Notes: generated from the letters alone by a model not told the origin. DNA of 64,000 nt from Streptomyces roseifaciens (GCF_001445655.1 NZ_LNBE01000001.1:377061-441060), one strand, 5' to 3'; positions 46,813-56,379 are shown, numbered from the stretch's first letter. Made by a program: numbers and translations.

Positions 46813-47520
46813 ATGGAGAACGACCTTGCCTCATCCGTCCCGGATGCTCCCGTCACCAGCCGGGAGCAGGACGCGGTGCGCCTCCTGCTGCTGATCCGTG
46901 GCGCCGGCCAGAAGCTCACGGATCTCGACCACGCTGACCCCGGTCTCGGCAAAGCGGTCGGGGTGGTCCGTACCCAGGTGCGCCTGCAGAAGCTGGACTT
47001 CTGGCTGAGGAACCCCGACTACCTGGCCGATGAGCTGCTCACTGACTACGAGACGAGCAAGGAGCCGGCCCTGCTGGAGCTTGCGGGTCAGATCCTGGAC
47101 TCCGAGGAGCCCGAGGTCCGCCGGTATCCCATGCTGCGCCACCATTTCGGCGCCTACGAGCCGCTCGACGACGCGCTCGCGGTGCTGCGCAGCAGCGGTC
47201 TGGTCGTGCGACGCCGGCGGGGGACCGTCAACCACGTGCGCCAGCACGACTACTACCTGACCCAGCACGGCGACCAGGTCGCCCAGCGCGTAGTGAGTGA
47301 GGCACCGGTGTTCTCCTACTACGTCGAGCGGGTCGCCCTGGTGGTCGCCCTGGCTGACGGACTGGGCGGCACCGCACTGAAGAAGCGGCAGTATCTGCAG
47401 CGCGAGTACGCCGAAGCGGCACGCGGCACACGCATCGGATCGGTGAGCATCCGGGCCAGGGCCCGGCTTGAGGCACTGCGCGCGCAGAGCGCCACCAACG
47501 ACAACGAGGGGGAGTCGTGA
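46813..47520 (+). CDS. Middle component of an ABC-three-component-like conflict system
   Basis: 235 residues from ATG 46813. It is mostly helical, with R-H-H-F-G-A-Y-E-P-L-D-D-A-L-A-V-L-R-S-S-G-L-V followed by a basic beta-hairpin (R-R-R-R-G), a winged-helix-like layout at about residues 110-160. No catalytic motif. It overlaps the ATPase gene by GTGA, so the two are translationally coupled. In ABC-three-component systems, including Lamassu types, a small non-catalytic component bridges the SMC-like ATPase and the nuclease. The assignment rests on size, position and this fold impression; it is not recognised as any named subfamily. Confidence 0.55.
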   Translation: MENDLASSVPDAPVTSREQDAVRLLLLIRGAGQKLTDLDHADPGLGKAVGVVRTQVRLQKLDFWLRNPDYLADELLTDYETSKEPALLELAGQILDSEEPEVRRYPMLRHHFGAYEPLDDALAVLRSSGLVVRRRRGTVNHVRQHDYYLTQHGDQVAQRVVSEAPVFSYYVERVALVVALADGLGGTALKKRQYLQREYAEAARGTRIGSVSIRARARLEALRAQSATNDNEGES

Positions 47521-49487
47521 CCGAAGCCGAGGAGCCTCTTGCGGCCCGGATCGCCCGGCAGGCCAAGAGCAGCGAGGTCGACGTCCGCGACGTCTTCACC
47601 ACCTATGGGCTGCCTCTCACCCTGACTCCCGCCCGCCCGCGGCCACTGCGCCTGCACCGGATGCGCATGGCCGGCCTGCGCACCGGGTCCCTTGAGCCGG
47701 GCCCGTTCGACACCACGTTCCGCTTCGGCGCCGGGCTGACGGCACTGGTCGCCTCCAATCTGCGGGGCAAGACCAGCGTCCTGGAACTGATCACCTGGTG
47801 CCTGCGCGGAACCCCGCGTGACCTCCAGTCGGGGGTCCGGAACTGGATTCGCCACCTGGACCTCGACATCGTCGTGGCCGGCCAGCCCCTCGGCTTCCGC
47901 CTGGACTGCATCGACGGGGAGATCGTCCGCGCACAGGCACTGACCGGCCCCGACATCGGCTCGCTCGAAACGGCTCGCACACCCGACGACACGGGCCAGA
48001 TTACGGCTCTCATCACCGCCGGCAGCGCCGAGAGCTATGCCCAGCACATCCAGGCATTCATGCTCGACCGCCTCGACCTGCAGCCCCTGCTCAACACACT
48101 CAACGAGACCGGCACCCAGGCCCACGGATGGCCCGCCTACTACGGAGCGATCTACCTGCCCGCCGGCGGCGACAAGGTGCTGCTCGGCGACCAGATGATG
48201 GGCGGCCTGCCCGGCCGCCTGCTCCAGGTCTTCCTCGACCTCCCGGCCGCCGCGACCCTGACCCGCGTACGCGCCGCCCATGACGTCAGAAGCTCCACCG
48301 TCAAGCGCCGCAAAGCCGACGCCCACGACGCTTTCCAGCAGCGCCGCGAGGAACGCGAACGCAAGGAGAGCGAGCTGCGCGAGGCCCGCGCTCGACTGGC
48401 CGCGCTGCCGGGCCCCGGCGAGGACGAATCCCTGACCTCCCTGGCCGCCGAAGCGGCACGACGGGCACGCGAGGTGGCCGACGCCCAGGAGACCTGGGAA
48501 GGCCTGATGCGCGTGCACCGGCGCGCGGTGGAGCACCGGCGCCGTGAGGAACGCCTGCTGAACGACGTGAGTGAGAGCCTCACCGCCCGGCTCCTCTTCC
48601 ACGGCCTGGACCCGCAGGCATGCCCCCGCTGCGACCAGGAGATCGCCGAAGACCGGCGCCTGCAGGAACGCGACCACCACGCCTGCGCCGTCTGCGCCCG
48701 GCCTGTCACCGGCGAGGACGACAACCCGCAAGAGGTCCAGGACGAGGCACGACTGCGCCTGGAACAGGCGAAGGAAGCCGAGTCCACCTCCCGCCAGGCG
48801 CTGGAGGCCGCAGAGGCCGAACTCACCCGGCTCACCGACCTGCTTGCAGCCGGCCAAACACGCCTGCGCGAGGCCCAGTCCGTCCTTCTGCTCCCCCAGC
48901 GAATCCAGGCCCAAGAAGAGATCCTGCGTCTGGAAGGAGCGCTGTCCGTTCTCCCCGACCTGCCCGAGAACACCGGCGACCCCTACGAGAGCATGATCGT
49001 CGACGTCCTCAAGGCCGGCATCACCGTCCTGGACACCGACAGCAAGTCCGCTGCCGAGCGACTGTTCGAGGACGTCAACAAGGAGATCGCCGACCTCGGA
49101 CGCCGCTTCGGCATCACCTCCCTGGAAAAGGTAGAGATCAACCGTGCCGCCCAGCTGAAGGTCATCAAGGATGGCGGAGTCGCCGACTACTTCAGCAAAC
49201 TGAGCGCGGGCGAGCGGCTGCGCCTGCGTATCGCCGTGGTCATCGCGCTGCTGCGGGTCGGAGCGGCACACGGCCTGTCCACCCACCCGGGCCTGCTGCT
49301 GATCGACAGCCCCAAGGCCGAGGAAATCCAGGACCTCGACGCCCACAGCCTGGTCACGGAACTGGCGAAACTGGCTGACGAGAACAGCTTGCAGGTGCTG
49401 ATCACCACCGCCGACTTCACCCTTGCCAACGGCGTACTGCCTAGGGATCGTATCGTCGAGGCAGCCGAGGGCCGCCCCATGTGGTGA
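47517..49487 (+). CDS. Rad50/SMC-like ABC ATPase with zinc-hook-like cysteines
   Basis: 656 residues. The P-loop is N-L-R-G-K-T-S at 81-87, degenerate at the first Gly. Two helical coiled-coil segments (about 255-355 and 405-480) flank a cysteine pair set CPRC at 369-372 and CAVC at 390-393, as in a Rad50 zinc hook. The ABC signature L-S-A-G-E-R is at 562-567 and Walker B L-L-L-I-D-S-P-K-A-E-E has Asp597. Such ATPases recognise DNA ends or foreign DNA and control a partner nuclease. It is shorter than classic SMC proteins. GTG start overlaps the upstream stop. Confidence 0.85.
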   Translation: MTEAEEPLAARIARQAKSSEVDVRDVFTTYGLPLTLTPARPRPLRLHRMRMAGLRTGSLEPGPFDTTFRFGAGLTALVASNLRGKTSVLELITWCLRGTPRDLQSGVRNWIRHLDLDIVVAGQPLGFRLDCIDGEIVRAQALTGPDIGSLETARTPDDTGQITALITAGSAESYAQHIQAFMLDRLDLQPLLNTLNETGTQAHGWPAYYGAIYLPAGGDKVLLGDQMMGGLPGRLLQVFLDLPAAATLTRVRAAHDVRSSTVKRRKADAHDAFQQRREERERKESELREARARLAALPGPGEDESLTSLAAEAARRAREVADAQETWEGLMRVHRRAVEHRRREERLLNDVSESLTARLLFHGLDPQACPRCDQEIAEDRRLQERDHHACAVCARPVTGEDDNPQEVQDEARLRLEQAKEAESTSRQALEAAEAELTRLTDLLAAGQTRLREAQSVLLLPQRIQAQEEILRLEGALSVLPDLPENTGDPYESMIVDVLKAGITVLDTDSKSAAERLFEDVNKEIADLGRRFGITSLEKVEINRAAQLKVIKDGGVADYFSKLSAGERLRLRIAVVIALLRVGAAHGLSTHPGLLLIDSPKAEEIQDLDAHSLVTELAKLADENSLQVLITTADFTLANGVLPRDRIVEAAEGRPMW

Positions 49488-49536
49488 ACACAGCCCCTCA
49501 CCCACGAAACGCACGACCAGGACAGGAGAGGGCGGC

Positions 49537-51633
49537 ATGGGTCTGGCCGAGCAGCTCAGCGCCCTGGCCGAACAAGGCCGGGAGATCACGTTCGCTGGCC
49601 TCGGTATGCCCGCCGATGCCGTCCGTGCCGAGATGGACACGGTCGCCGCAGGCCCCTACGCCCCCCTGCTGGCCGAAGCGGTCACCCATGCCTTCGACCA
49701 CGCCGAAGCCGACTGGCACGGCATCGCAGGCACATTCCCCGGCGGATTCGCCCGCCAGTCCAGCTTCCTGCACACCACCGCGACCCTCGAAACACTCCTC
49801 GCCAGCACCCCCGCCACACAGCAGCTGGCCAAAGCCCTGAATACAGCACTCCTCAACGACTTCAACGCAGTGACAGGCACCCAGCCGCTGCTCGCCGCAG
49901 CACGACTCGAAGGCGCGGTCCGCCTGGCGGTAGCCAAATCGGTCAACCCCTACCAGGTCTGGGGAATCCTTGAGGAACTCGAACAGAGTGACACTCCAGA
50001 AGACCTCACCGAACGCCTGCCCCGCATCATCGGCCTGGGACTGGACAGCTGGTCCAGCCACGAGCAAGCCATCACCGCCACCCTGCGCTCCTACCTCGAA
50101 CGCCTCTCCAACGACGAAGCCAGCGATATCGACGCCTTCGTCGAACTGGGATACGACCGGCTGCGCACCGCGCTCACCTCCCGCACCGTGGCCGACGTCA
50201 TCGACCACCTCCAGGCCGCCCACACCTGGTTCACCACAGCAGACGCCGCCGAAGAAGCCCGCCACGACGCCCGCGCCTACGCCGCCGTGTGCGACGCTCT
50301 GCTCGCCTTCACCGGCGGCCAGAGCACCAGACTCAACGAAGCCGCCGACCGGCTCGCGACCACCCTCAATCAGCGGCACGCCTGGAGCTGGGGCATGCAC
50401 CAACCCGCCTGGCTGCAACCCCAGAAGGCCGCCGAAGTCGCCTGGGAACACCTCGTACTACAGCTGAAACACGCTGCCGAACACCTGCAGGACACCGTCT
50501 GGATGGAACCCTGGGGAGCACTCGACCACGTCCTGACCGCCTACCAGGCAGCCCGCACCGTCTGCCCTGTCGGCTCAGCCGAACACGGCATGTCCCTCCT
50601 CGTCGAACCCGCCATCGAAGACACCTTCCTGCGCCAGCAGTCCCTCCTCGCCCAGCTCCGCCGCGCCGTCACCGAGCCGGACACCCACCCCACCACGGGC
50701 TTCGACCAGGAGACAGCGTCCAAACTCCTGACCCGCGTGGAACAGCAACTGACGGCACGGCCCTCGGGCCGGCGGGAGCACGGAACCACCGCGGGCGCCG
50801 GCGCCGAGAAACCGCCTGGCGAAGCGGAGACCGAACGCGTCCACCGTCTGGCCCCCGCAGCAGTAAAGGCACTCGGACGTGACTTCACCGCCCGGCTCGC
50901 CAGCACCAGCACCGACGACGACCTGAAGGCGATCGACGACCTGGCCTATCGCGCAGACCTCACCCGGCTGCACAACTCCGACCCCGTCGTGGTGCCGCTG
51001 CTCAACCGTCTCCTGCACGGCCTGGAAGCGTTCCCCGACTTCGTCGGAGAGACCCGGCGGACCTTCACCGTCCTGGTCGGCCAGACCGTCCACTTCCTCA
51101 GGGCCGCAGCCGACCTGGACACCGCCACCGCCTTCGGCGAGGGGCGCACCGGCCCGGACGGCAAACGCATCAAGTTCCGTGACTACCGGCGGCGCTTCGA
51201 CAAAGCCGACGGCGACCTGGTTCCCGTCGAAGGAGACCTGCAGCAGCACTTCTACGTCTGGCTCCTCAGCAGCCAGATCGGCCACCTGGTTCAGGTCGAA
51301 GCCGTCAACCGGGCCCTTGGACGGGCCGACATCCTCGTCCACTTCGGATCCCGCCAGTACCTGACCGAGATCAAAAAGAACCACACCAGCAACGACCGGG
51401 CCTACCTGGAGAAGAGATACCTGGCCCAAGCCGCCGAATACACCAACACCACCGCTCCCTTCGGCCAGTTGCTCGTACTCGACCTCACCGAGAAGAAGAA
51501 GGCCGGCACCCTCCGCGTCGACGAGCTGACCTGGCTGGCCAAGCACCGCCCGCCGAACGCCCTGATTGACCGCGCGGTCGTGGCAGCCGTCGTCACCGGC
51601 AACCGCTACACCCCCAGCGACTTCTCGGCATAG
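49537..51633 (+). CDS. Large effector with C-terminal PD-(D/E)xK nuclease
   Basis: 698 residues from ATG 49537 (AGGAGAGGGCGGC upstream). The first ~480 residues are helical with no recognised domain. The C-terminus has a restriction-like nuclease core: Glu588, Asp598 (G-R-A-D-I-L-V-H-F) and E-I-K at 611-613 (Y-L-T-E-I-K-K), then a beta-strand with Q-L-L-V-L-D-L. The spacing D-x12-E-x-K is standard. It is the third gene of the operon, 49 bases after the ATPase. The likely job is DNA cleavage or degradation of phage or plasmid DNA when released by the ATPase complex. It stops at 51633, converging with the Tn7-like tnsC across a shared terminator. Confidence 0.8.
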   Translation: MGLAEQLSALAEQGREITFAGLGMPADAVRAEMDTVAAGPYAPLLAEAVTHAFDHAEADWHGIAGTFPGGFARQSSFLHTTATLETLLASTPATQQLAKALNTALLNDFNAVTGTQPLLAAARLEGAVRLAVAKSVNPYQVWGILEELEQSDTPEDLTERLPRIIGLGLDSWSSHEQAITATLRSYLERLSNDEASDIDAFVELGYDRLRTALTSRTVADVIDHLQAAHTWFTTADAAEEARHDARAYAAVCDALLAFTGGQSTRLNEAADRLATTLNQRHAWSWGMHQPAWLQPQKAAEVAWEHLVLQLKHAAEHLQDTVWMEPWGALDHVLTAYQAARTVCPVGSAEHGMSLLVEPAIEDTFLRQQSLLAQLRRAVTEPDTHPTTGFDQETASKLLTRVEQQLTARPSGRREHGTTAGAGAEKPPGEAETERVHRLAPAAVKALGRDFTARLASTSTDDDLKAIDDLAYRADLTRLHNSDPVVVPLLNRLLHGLEAFPDFVGETRRTFTVLVGQTVHFLRAAADLDTATAFGEGRTGPDGKRIKFRDYRRRFDKADGDLVPVEGDLQQHFYVWLLSSQIGHLVQVEAVNRALGRADILVHFGSRQYLTEIKKNHTSNDRAYLEKRYLAQAAEYTNTTAPFGQLLVLDLTEKKKAGTLRVDELTWLAKHRPPNALIDRAVVAAVVTGNRYTPSDFSA

Positions 51634-51663
51634 CAACCAGCCCAAGCCGGCTGCGCAGCCACA

Positions 51664-51708
51664 CCAGACCCCCGCGCGCCCCCCCGACGGGGGGACGCGA
51701 CGGTCTGG
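51664..51708. terminator. Bidirectional terminator between nuclease gene and tnsC
   Basis: An outer 7-bp stem (CCAGACC/GGTCTGG) encloses a C-run/G-run stem (51679-51685 with 51689-51694). It lies midway between two convergent stop codons (51633 and 51755). Confidence 0.7.
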
Positions 51709-51754
51709 CAACCGCGGGCGTGAACAGGCAATGCGCGGCACGCGTCGGTTCGTT

Positions 51755-52894
51755 TCAGGGGCCGAGTTGCGCTGTTGCGGCGTCGATCTCTTTGAGGGTG
51801 ATGTTCTCGCTGCCGCTTTGGATCGCGATGACGGCGGCGGTGGAGACGACGTAGGTGAGGGCTTTGAAATAGCCGCCGGTGCGCCGGTGCAGTTCGACGG
51901 CGTGTTTGCTCAGGGCGTGTTCCTCCAGCCGGTACAAGCTCAGGTCCGCCTCGAAGCCCATCAGCACCTCACGGAAGGTCTTTGGGTCCTCGGCGTTCAG
52001 TGGCAGGGGGTGCAGCCAGGTCACCGGCAGCAGCGCGCTGGGCGAGGGCGTCCCGGGCGCGGCCGGCTGCCCCGCCTGCTCGAGCCGCAGGCGGTTCTCC
52101 TCGCTGACCCGGGCGAGGTCCCCGGCCAGGACGCGGGCCTGATGCATCAGATGGCTGGCGCCGGTGCCGCAGAAGACGAGGGCGATGCCGAGTTTGTCGC
52201 GCAAGTAGTCGAAGTAGGGCAGCACGCTTGCCAGCTGCTGTGCCGTGGCGCGGTTGATGTCGTCGATGAGCATCAGGCGGGTCTGCGTTGTCTCCAGGAT
52301 GTAGTTGACCGACAAGGTCAGGTCGGGGTGCCGGCGCATCTCGAGGACTTCGGTGATGCTCTTCGGTTCGGGGGCCAGGCCCAGGTAGGAGGCGATCTCC
52401 CAGACCCAGTTCACCTTCGGCTCGGGTTCTGCAGGGGTGGTGATGTGCACCACGGGAATCTTGTTGGGCTGCCTGCCGTTCATGGCGGTTTCGATCGCCC
52501 TTTGGGCGGCGCGCCCGACCGCCCGCAGCAAACAGGTCTTACCGGTTCCCGCAGGTCCGTCGATGACGTGGTCCATCAGGCCGTCCCGGCGGCCGCTGCT
52601 GTAATTGACTGCCTCGATGATCATGTCCTGCATGTGCGTCATCGCGTCGGTGGTCACCATCCGCAGATGCCGGTGGTAGGCGAGAGCCTGTTCGTCCTTC
52701 TTCCTGGCCGCAGCCCTCTCCTTGTCCGCAGCGGGGTCGCTGTCCGCCGCCAGCGCAGGCGACTTCACTTCCTCGTCGACGAAGTGGTTCCAGCCGGTGA
52801 GCTGGAACAGCGGCAGGGGCCGCATAGGAGTGTCCTTCAACTGCTGGCGCAGGCGTGCCTCACGCTTGTCGCGCAGTTCCACGGTCGCTTTCAT
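51755..52894 (-). CDS. TnsC-like AAA+ transposition regulator (element 3)
   Basis: 379 residues. Walker A G-P-A-G-T-G-K-T at 113-120, Walker B R-L-M-L-I-D-D-I-N at about 206-213, and sensor-type residues downstream. The N-terminal ~75 residues (basic, Gln/Arg-rich) probably contact TnsB, as in TnsC relatives. It should couple TniQ-marked targets to the TnsAB transposase. It is the last gene of the module and is separated from tnsAB by a 61-base palindrome, so it may have its own promoter. ATG 52894 fits the family start. No lesion is seen. Confidence 0.88.
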   Translation of the reverse strand: MKATVELRDKREARLRQQLKDTPMRPLPLFQLTGWNHFVDEEVKSPALAADSDPAADKERAAARKKDEQALAYHRHLRMVTTDAMTHMQDMIIEAVNYSSGRRDGLMDHVIDGPAGTGKTCLLRAVGRAAQRAIETAMNGRQPNKIPVVHITTPAEPEPKVNWVWEIASYLGLAPEPKSITEVLEMRRHPDLTLSVNYILETTQTRLMLIDDINRATAQQLASVLPYFDYLRDKLGIALVFCGTGASHLMHQARVLAGDLARVSEENRLRLEQAGQPAAPGTPSPSALLPVTWLHPLPLNAEDPKTFREVLMGFEADLSLYRLEEHALSKHAVELHRRTGGYFKALTYVVSTAAVIAIQSGSENITLKEIDAATAQLGP

Positions 52895-52934
52895 CGCGCT
52901 GCTCCCTGGCGTGCGGTTGCCGTTTCATCCGTGC

Positions 52935-52995
52935 GGGCGGTGGTGGACGCGGAAGCCAGCCCTCAGCGGGCTGGCTTCCGCGTCCACCACCGCCC
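52935..52995. repeat. 28-bp perfect palindrome between tnsAB and tnsC
   Basis: Arms 52935-52962 and 52968-52995 are perfect inverted copies (starting GGGCGGTGGTGGACGC) around TCAGC. It occupies half of the 122-base gap between the two genes. It could be a terminator after tnsAB, an attenuator limiting TnsC, or a captured mobile hairpin. Confidence 0.85.
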
Positions 52996-53016
52996 ATGGG
53001 TCCCCGTGGCCGGCTG

Positions 53017-56000
53017 CTACATCTGCCAGGCACCGGCGTCTTCGCCCTCGTCGTCTTCTGGATCGAAGTCGTCGAGGAGCTCTGCGTCGACGACCTCCTG
53101 GAAGGCCAAAGGAGTCCCGTTCGCCAAGGCCTCTGCCAGGCTGTCGATACCGTCGCCGGGAAAGAGGGCGTCGAGCGGATGCGGCCCCGGCCCGCTGCCG
53201 GCCGAGGCGCCTGCGCCGTCCGCACTGTCTGCGCCTGCGGGAAGCACCGGCGGGACGGGTGTGCTCAGCGGCGCCAGGGGGGAGACGGGCAGCGCGGGGG
53301 AGGGCCGCAGGGTCGACAGGTCGAACTCCTCGAGACCGGCGTAAGGGTCCTGGGCTACCTGGTCGGTGGCCAGCTCCAGCCCCTGGAAGGGCGGTTCGGC
53401 GCCGGTGCGCTTGGGCGGCGGCCTGTGGCTTCGGTGGCGCCTGCCGCGCCCGGCCAGGGCCAGGGCGATCGCCTCCTCGTCCTTCTCGCTGCCACCGGCG
53501 GCCTGGTGCTGTTCGGCGTGTTCTTGCCACATGTCCGCGGTCCACGGGTCATGCAGCAGGTGCCGCAGCCTGAAGTCGCAGGTCACCCAGGTGCCTGCCG
53601 TGTGGTCGTACAGCCACACCCGTTCGGGGCGGTACGGATTGAAGCGGCACTCCCACTTGTCGCCGCGGCCGGTGAGTTTGGAGCCGCCGCGCAGCAGGAT
53701 CTCGCGGTAGTGGGCGGCGTCCTGCGCGATCGGCTGATACACCCTGTAGTCGATCATGAAGCCGTCTTTGCCGGGGGTGACCCACCGCGGCAACAGGAAG
53801 AAGCGGTTGGCGGCAGGGGAGAAGGGCACGGGCCGGTAGCCGCTGCGGGGGACCTGGACGGCGTACATGCCGTTGGGGGACAGCTCGGTGCCCGGCCGGA
53901 AAGGATCACGCAGTCCCGCATGGGGGGTCTGCTGGTACTCCAGTGCGACCCATTCCTGCGCCATCTGCTGGAGTTCGGCGATCGTGTACAGCGGCATCCG
54001 GTCGATGCCGCGGCCGCGTTTTTTGTGGCTGCGACCGGCCCAACCGTGCTTGACGTGCTGACTGAAGCCGTGTGCGAGGGTGATGAAGAAGCTTTCGGCG
54101 AGCGGCTTGTCGGCCGGGGTTTTCTTGCGTGCCGGGCGGCGGGCGATGCGCAGCCGGTCGCACACGGATGTGAAGTGCTCACTCACGTACGGGCTGCCCT
54201 GATCGTAGATGATCATTTCGGGGTGGATGACCGGGCGGGCGGCTGTGGCCTTCGTGAACCGCTCGTCGGCGGCCGCGAGCGCGCCGAACGGCAGGCTGGA
54301 GGCGGCGGCCGCGCTCGGCGGGTCCCAGCCGGGCATCACCGGCCACGGCGCGAACGCCTGGGCCAGCATCAGCGTCAGGTCGATCGCCCGGGTTGCCCGG
54401 CCTGCCCGTCCGCTCTCGGCGTCCCTGGGCCGGCTGGGGGTGATCATCAGGGCGATGATGCTGCGGCTGGCCACGTCGATGAGGACGGTCATCTCCGTGG
54501 CGACGGGCCGGCCGTCGTCGCCGCGGGCCCAGATCCGCAAGGGCGTGGTGTCGACCTGGGTCTGCTGCCCCGGCCGCAGGACGATCTCGCGGCCGCCGTG
54601 GGGCAGGGGCGGGGTGGCGGCCACGGCGACGCGGCCGCGAGTCGGCAGGTTCAGGAGGTCGGCCAGGCCGGACTCCCGCATCCGCAGATAGAAGGTAGAG
54701 CGTGAGGGCAGCAGGGCTGCCGCGGCGGCCGGATCGTCGAACTCCTCGCCGTGCCGCGAGCGCAGCAGGTCCTCCACCTCCTCGCGGATCACCTCGATGG
54801 TCACGTCTGAGTCGCGGGCACGCCGGGTCACCACCTCCTGCATCGCCTTGAGACATCGAGGGTCGGTGAAGCCGCCAGGGCGCTTGGTCCGCGGCGCGGG
54901 CAGCAGCACGGCCGCATTTTCGCCGGCCTCCTTCCACCTGCGTCGTTTGTCGGCGAGCGTGGCGGCAGCGCAGCGGATGCCGTCGGCGGCCAGGCGCGCC
55001 GACATCGCGGCACACCGCTGGGCCAGCGTCGTCCCCGGCCCGAACCCCCGTTCAGGTTCGCTTCGGCCCGGCGCCAGACCGGTGTCGATCTCCACCATGC
55101 GTGCATGCCACTGCTCCGCCTCCTCCCGGCGCTCGTGGTCCTCCGGGAGGCTCCAGCCGTGCAGGGCGGCGCCGGCATCCGGTGCGTCGGTGTCCAATAC
55201 GGCGAAGTCCTCCGCACCCACCAGCCACCGGTACGACACCGCCTGAGGTGCCTGCCAGCCCTCACCGCAGTCCGCGCCTTGGGCAGTCAGGGTGACCTGC
55301 GGGCCTTGCCACGCCACCACCTCCCACTCGCGTCCCTGCCAGTGCACCTGCGCCCCGATCGACACCGACAGCGGCCTCCCCGACACTCCGCCCATGTGCC
55401 CTCCCTTCGCGCCCCGAGGACCCACTACCTGGGCGAGCGCGTTCTGCGGCGTCATCGCCCCGCCGCCGGACAGGAGCGACGGACTTGTCGCTCCGGGAAA
55501 GGTGTGCGACTTCGATGCCAGGACAGCCGGGCCGCCCTCACCTGGGCCGGGCACCTGCTCCCGTCCGTTGTCGGCCGGTCCGGCCCAGGCCACGGCGTCG
55601 GGCAGCAGCGGCTGCGTGATGTCGAAGCGCAGCCGCCGCTGCCACAGCATCCGGTAGGCGAGATCCAGCCCGGTCAGCACATCCAGCCCGCTGGCCGCCA
55701 CCCCCGCGCGCAGTCCCGTCGGCTCCGTGAACGCCTCCAGCAGTGCGGCCACCCGGCTGTCCTCGCAGCCTGCGGGAAAGCGGTAGCCGGCCAGCCACGC
55801 CAGGTTCCGGCCGCGCACACCCGACGGCTCCTGCACCTGCCGCACCCGCCACCCGGCCGCGCGGGCCACCGCCTGCAGCACCCGCAGCTTCGCCTCCGAC
55901 ACGCTCTCCGCACCGGCCGGCTCGAGCACCAGCACCTCACGCACACCACCGGAGGTACGGGCCACGAAGTCCGGGCGCCAGCGGCGATTCCTGCCTCGCT

Positions 56001-56379
56001 CCCGCCACCGCAACTCCACCGGGCCCGCGCTGAACGCCACCCAGGCCGGATCGAAGTCCAGCTCCAGCGTGAGCCGCCACTGCCGCAGACTCGAGCACAC
56101 CACCGTCCGACCCCCGCTCACCACCGGCCAATACGTGATGATGCCCTTCCGGCCCCGGTAGGGCACCGGCTCGCTGACCGGCCCGAACCCCTCCAGGCCC
56201 AGCCCCCGCAGCCGGTCCGCACCACCCGCATGCACCAGCCCGTCCGGCCCGCGGTACAACGCCACCACATCCCGGACCGCGTCCACCACATGCTCTTCCG
56301 ACCACGCTCCGGGGTCCTCCGGCACGCTCACGCAGCCTGCCCTCGGCGACTCCCGCCACACCGCGGCATCGCCCCGCAC
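53017..56379 (-). CDS. TnsA-TnsB fusion transposase (element 3)
   Basis: 1120 residues in one uninterrupted frame. Residues about 60-290 form a TnsA-like restriction-fold domain. It has W-R-P-D-F-V-A (Asp137) and a strand V-L-V-L-E-P-A-G (Glu153), but the expected (D/E/Q)-x-K is read as L-E-P, without Lys. A linker and SH3-like segment follow, then TnsB HTH modules (about 480-590) and a DDE integrase core: Asp610 (T-Q-V-D-T-T), Asp726 (I-I-Y-D-Q-G-S) and Glu762 (L-A-E-S-F-F), with 35 residues between the last two. The C-terminus is acidic (F-D-P-E-D-D-E-G-E-D), probably the TnsC-contacting tail. Fused TnsAB is known in some Tn7-like and CAST-related elements. Confidence 0.85.
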   Translation of the reverse strand: MRGDAAVWRESPRAGCVSVPEDPGAWSEEHVVDAVRDVVALYRGPDGLVHAGGADRLRGLGLEGFGPVSEPVPYRGRKGIITYWPVVSGGRTVVCSSLRQWRLTLELDFDPAWVAFSAGPVELRWRERGRNRRWRPDFVARTSGGVREVLVLEPAGAESVSEAKLRVLQAVARAAGWRVRQVQEPSGVRGRNLAWLAGYRFPAGCEDSRVAALLEAFTEPTGLRAGVAASGLDVLTGLDLAYRMLWQRRLRFDITQPLLPDAVAWAGPADNGREQVPGPGEGGPAVLASKSHTFPGATSPSLLSGGGAMTPQNALAQVVGPRGAKGGHMGGVSGRPLSVSIGAQVHWQGREWEVVAWQGPQVTLTAQGADCGEGWQAPQAVSYRWLVGAEDFAVLDTDAPDAGAALHGWSLPEDHERREEAEQWHARMVEIDTGLAPGRSEPERGFGPGTTLAQRCAAMSARLAADGIRCAAATLADKRRRWKEAGENAAVLLPAPRTKRPGGFTDPRCLKAMQEVVTRRARDSDVTIEVIREEVEDLLRSRHGEEFDDPAAAAALLPSRSTFYLRMRESGLADLLNLPTRGRVAVAATPPLPHGGREIVLRPGQQTQVDTTPLRIWARGDDGRPVATEMTVLIDVASRSIIALMITPSRPRDAESGRAGRATRAIDLTLMLAQAFAPWPVMPGWDPPSAAAASSLPFGALAAADERFTKATAARPVIHPEMIIYDQGSPYVSEHFTSVCDRLRIARRPARKKTPADKPLAESFFITLAHGFSQHVKHGWAGRSHKKRGRGIDRMPLYTIAELQQMAQEWVALEYQQTPHAGLRDPFRPGTELSPNGMYAVQVPRSGYRPVPFSPAANRFFLLPRWVTPGKDGFMIDYRVYQPIAQDAAHYREILLRGGSKLTGRGDKWECRFNPYRPERVWLYDHTAGTWVTCDFRLRHLLHDPWTADMWQEHAEQHQAAGGSEKDEEAIALALAGRGRRHRSHRPPPKRTGAEPPFQGLELATDQVAQDPYAGLEEFDLSTLRPSPALPVSPLAPLSTPVPPVLPAGADSADGAGASAGSGPGPHPLDALFPGDGIDSLAEALANGTPLAFQEVVDAELLDDFDPEDDEGEDAGAWQM

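Noticed and set aside
47319..49640. Very long minus-strand open frame opposite the ABC ATPase
   Set aside because: It mirrors the real gene in high-GC DNA; the plus-strand frame has P-loop, signature and Walker B motifs.
46813..51633. Wadjet/JetABCD or classic SMC-MukBEF system
   Set aside because: The ATPase is too short, and there is no JetD/topoisomerase-like or kleisin-like partner; the nuclease is PD-(D/E)xK in the third gene.
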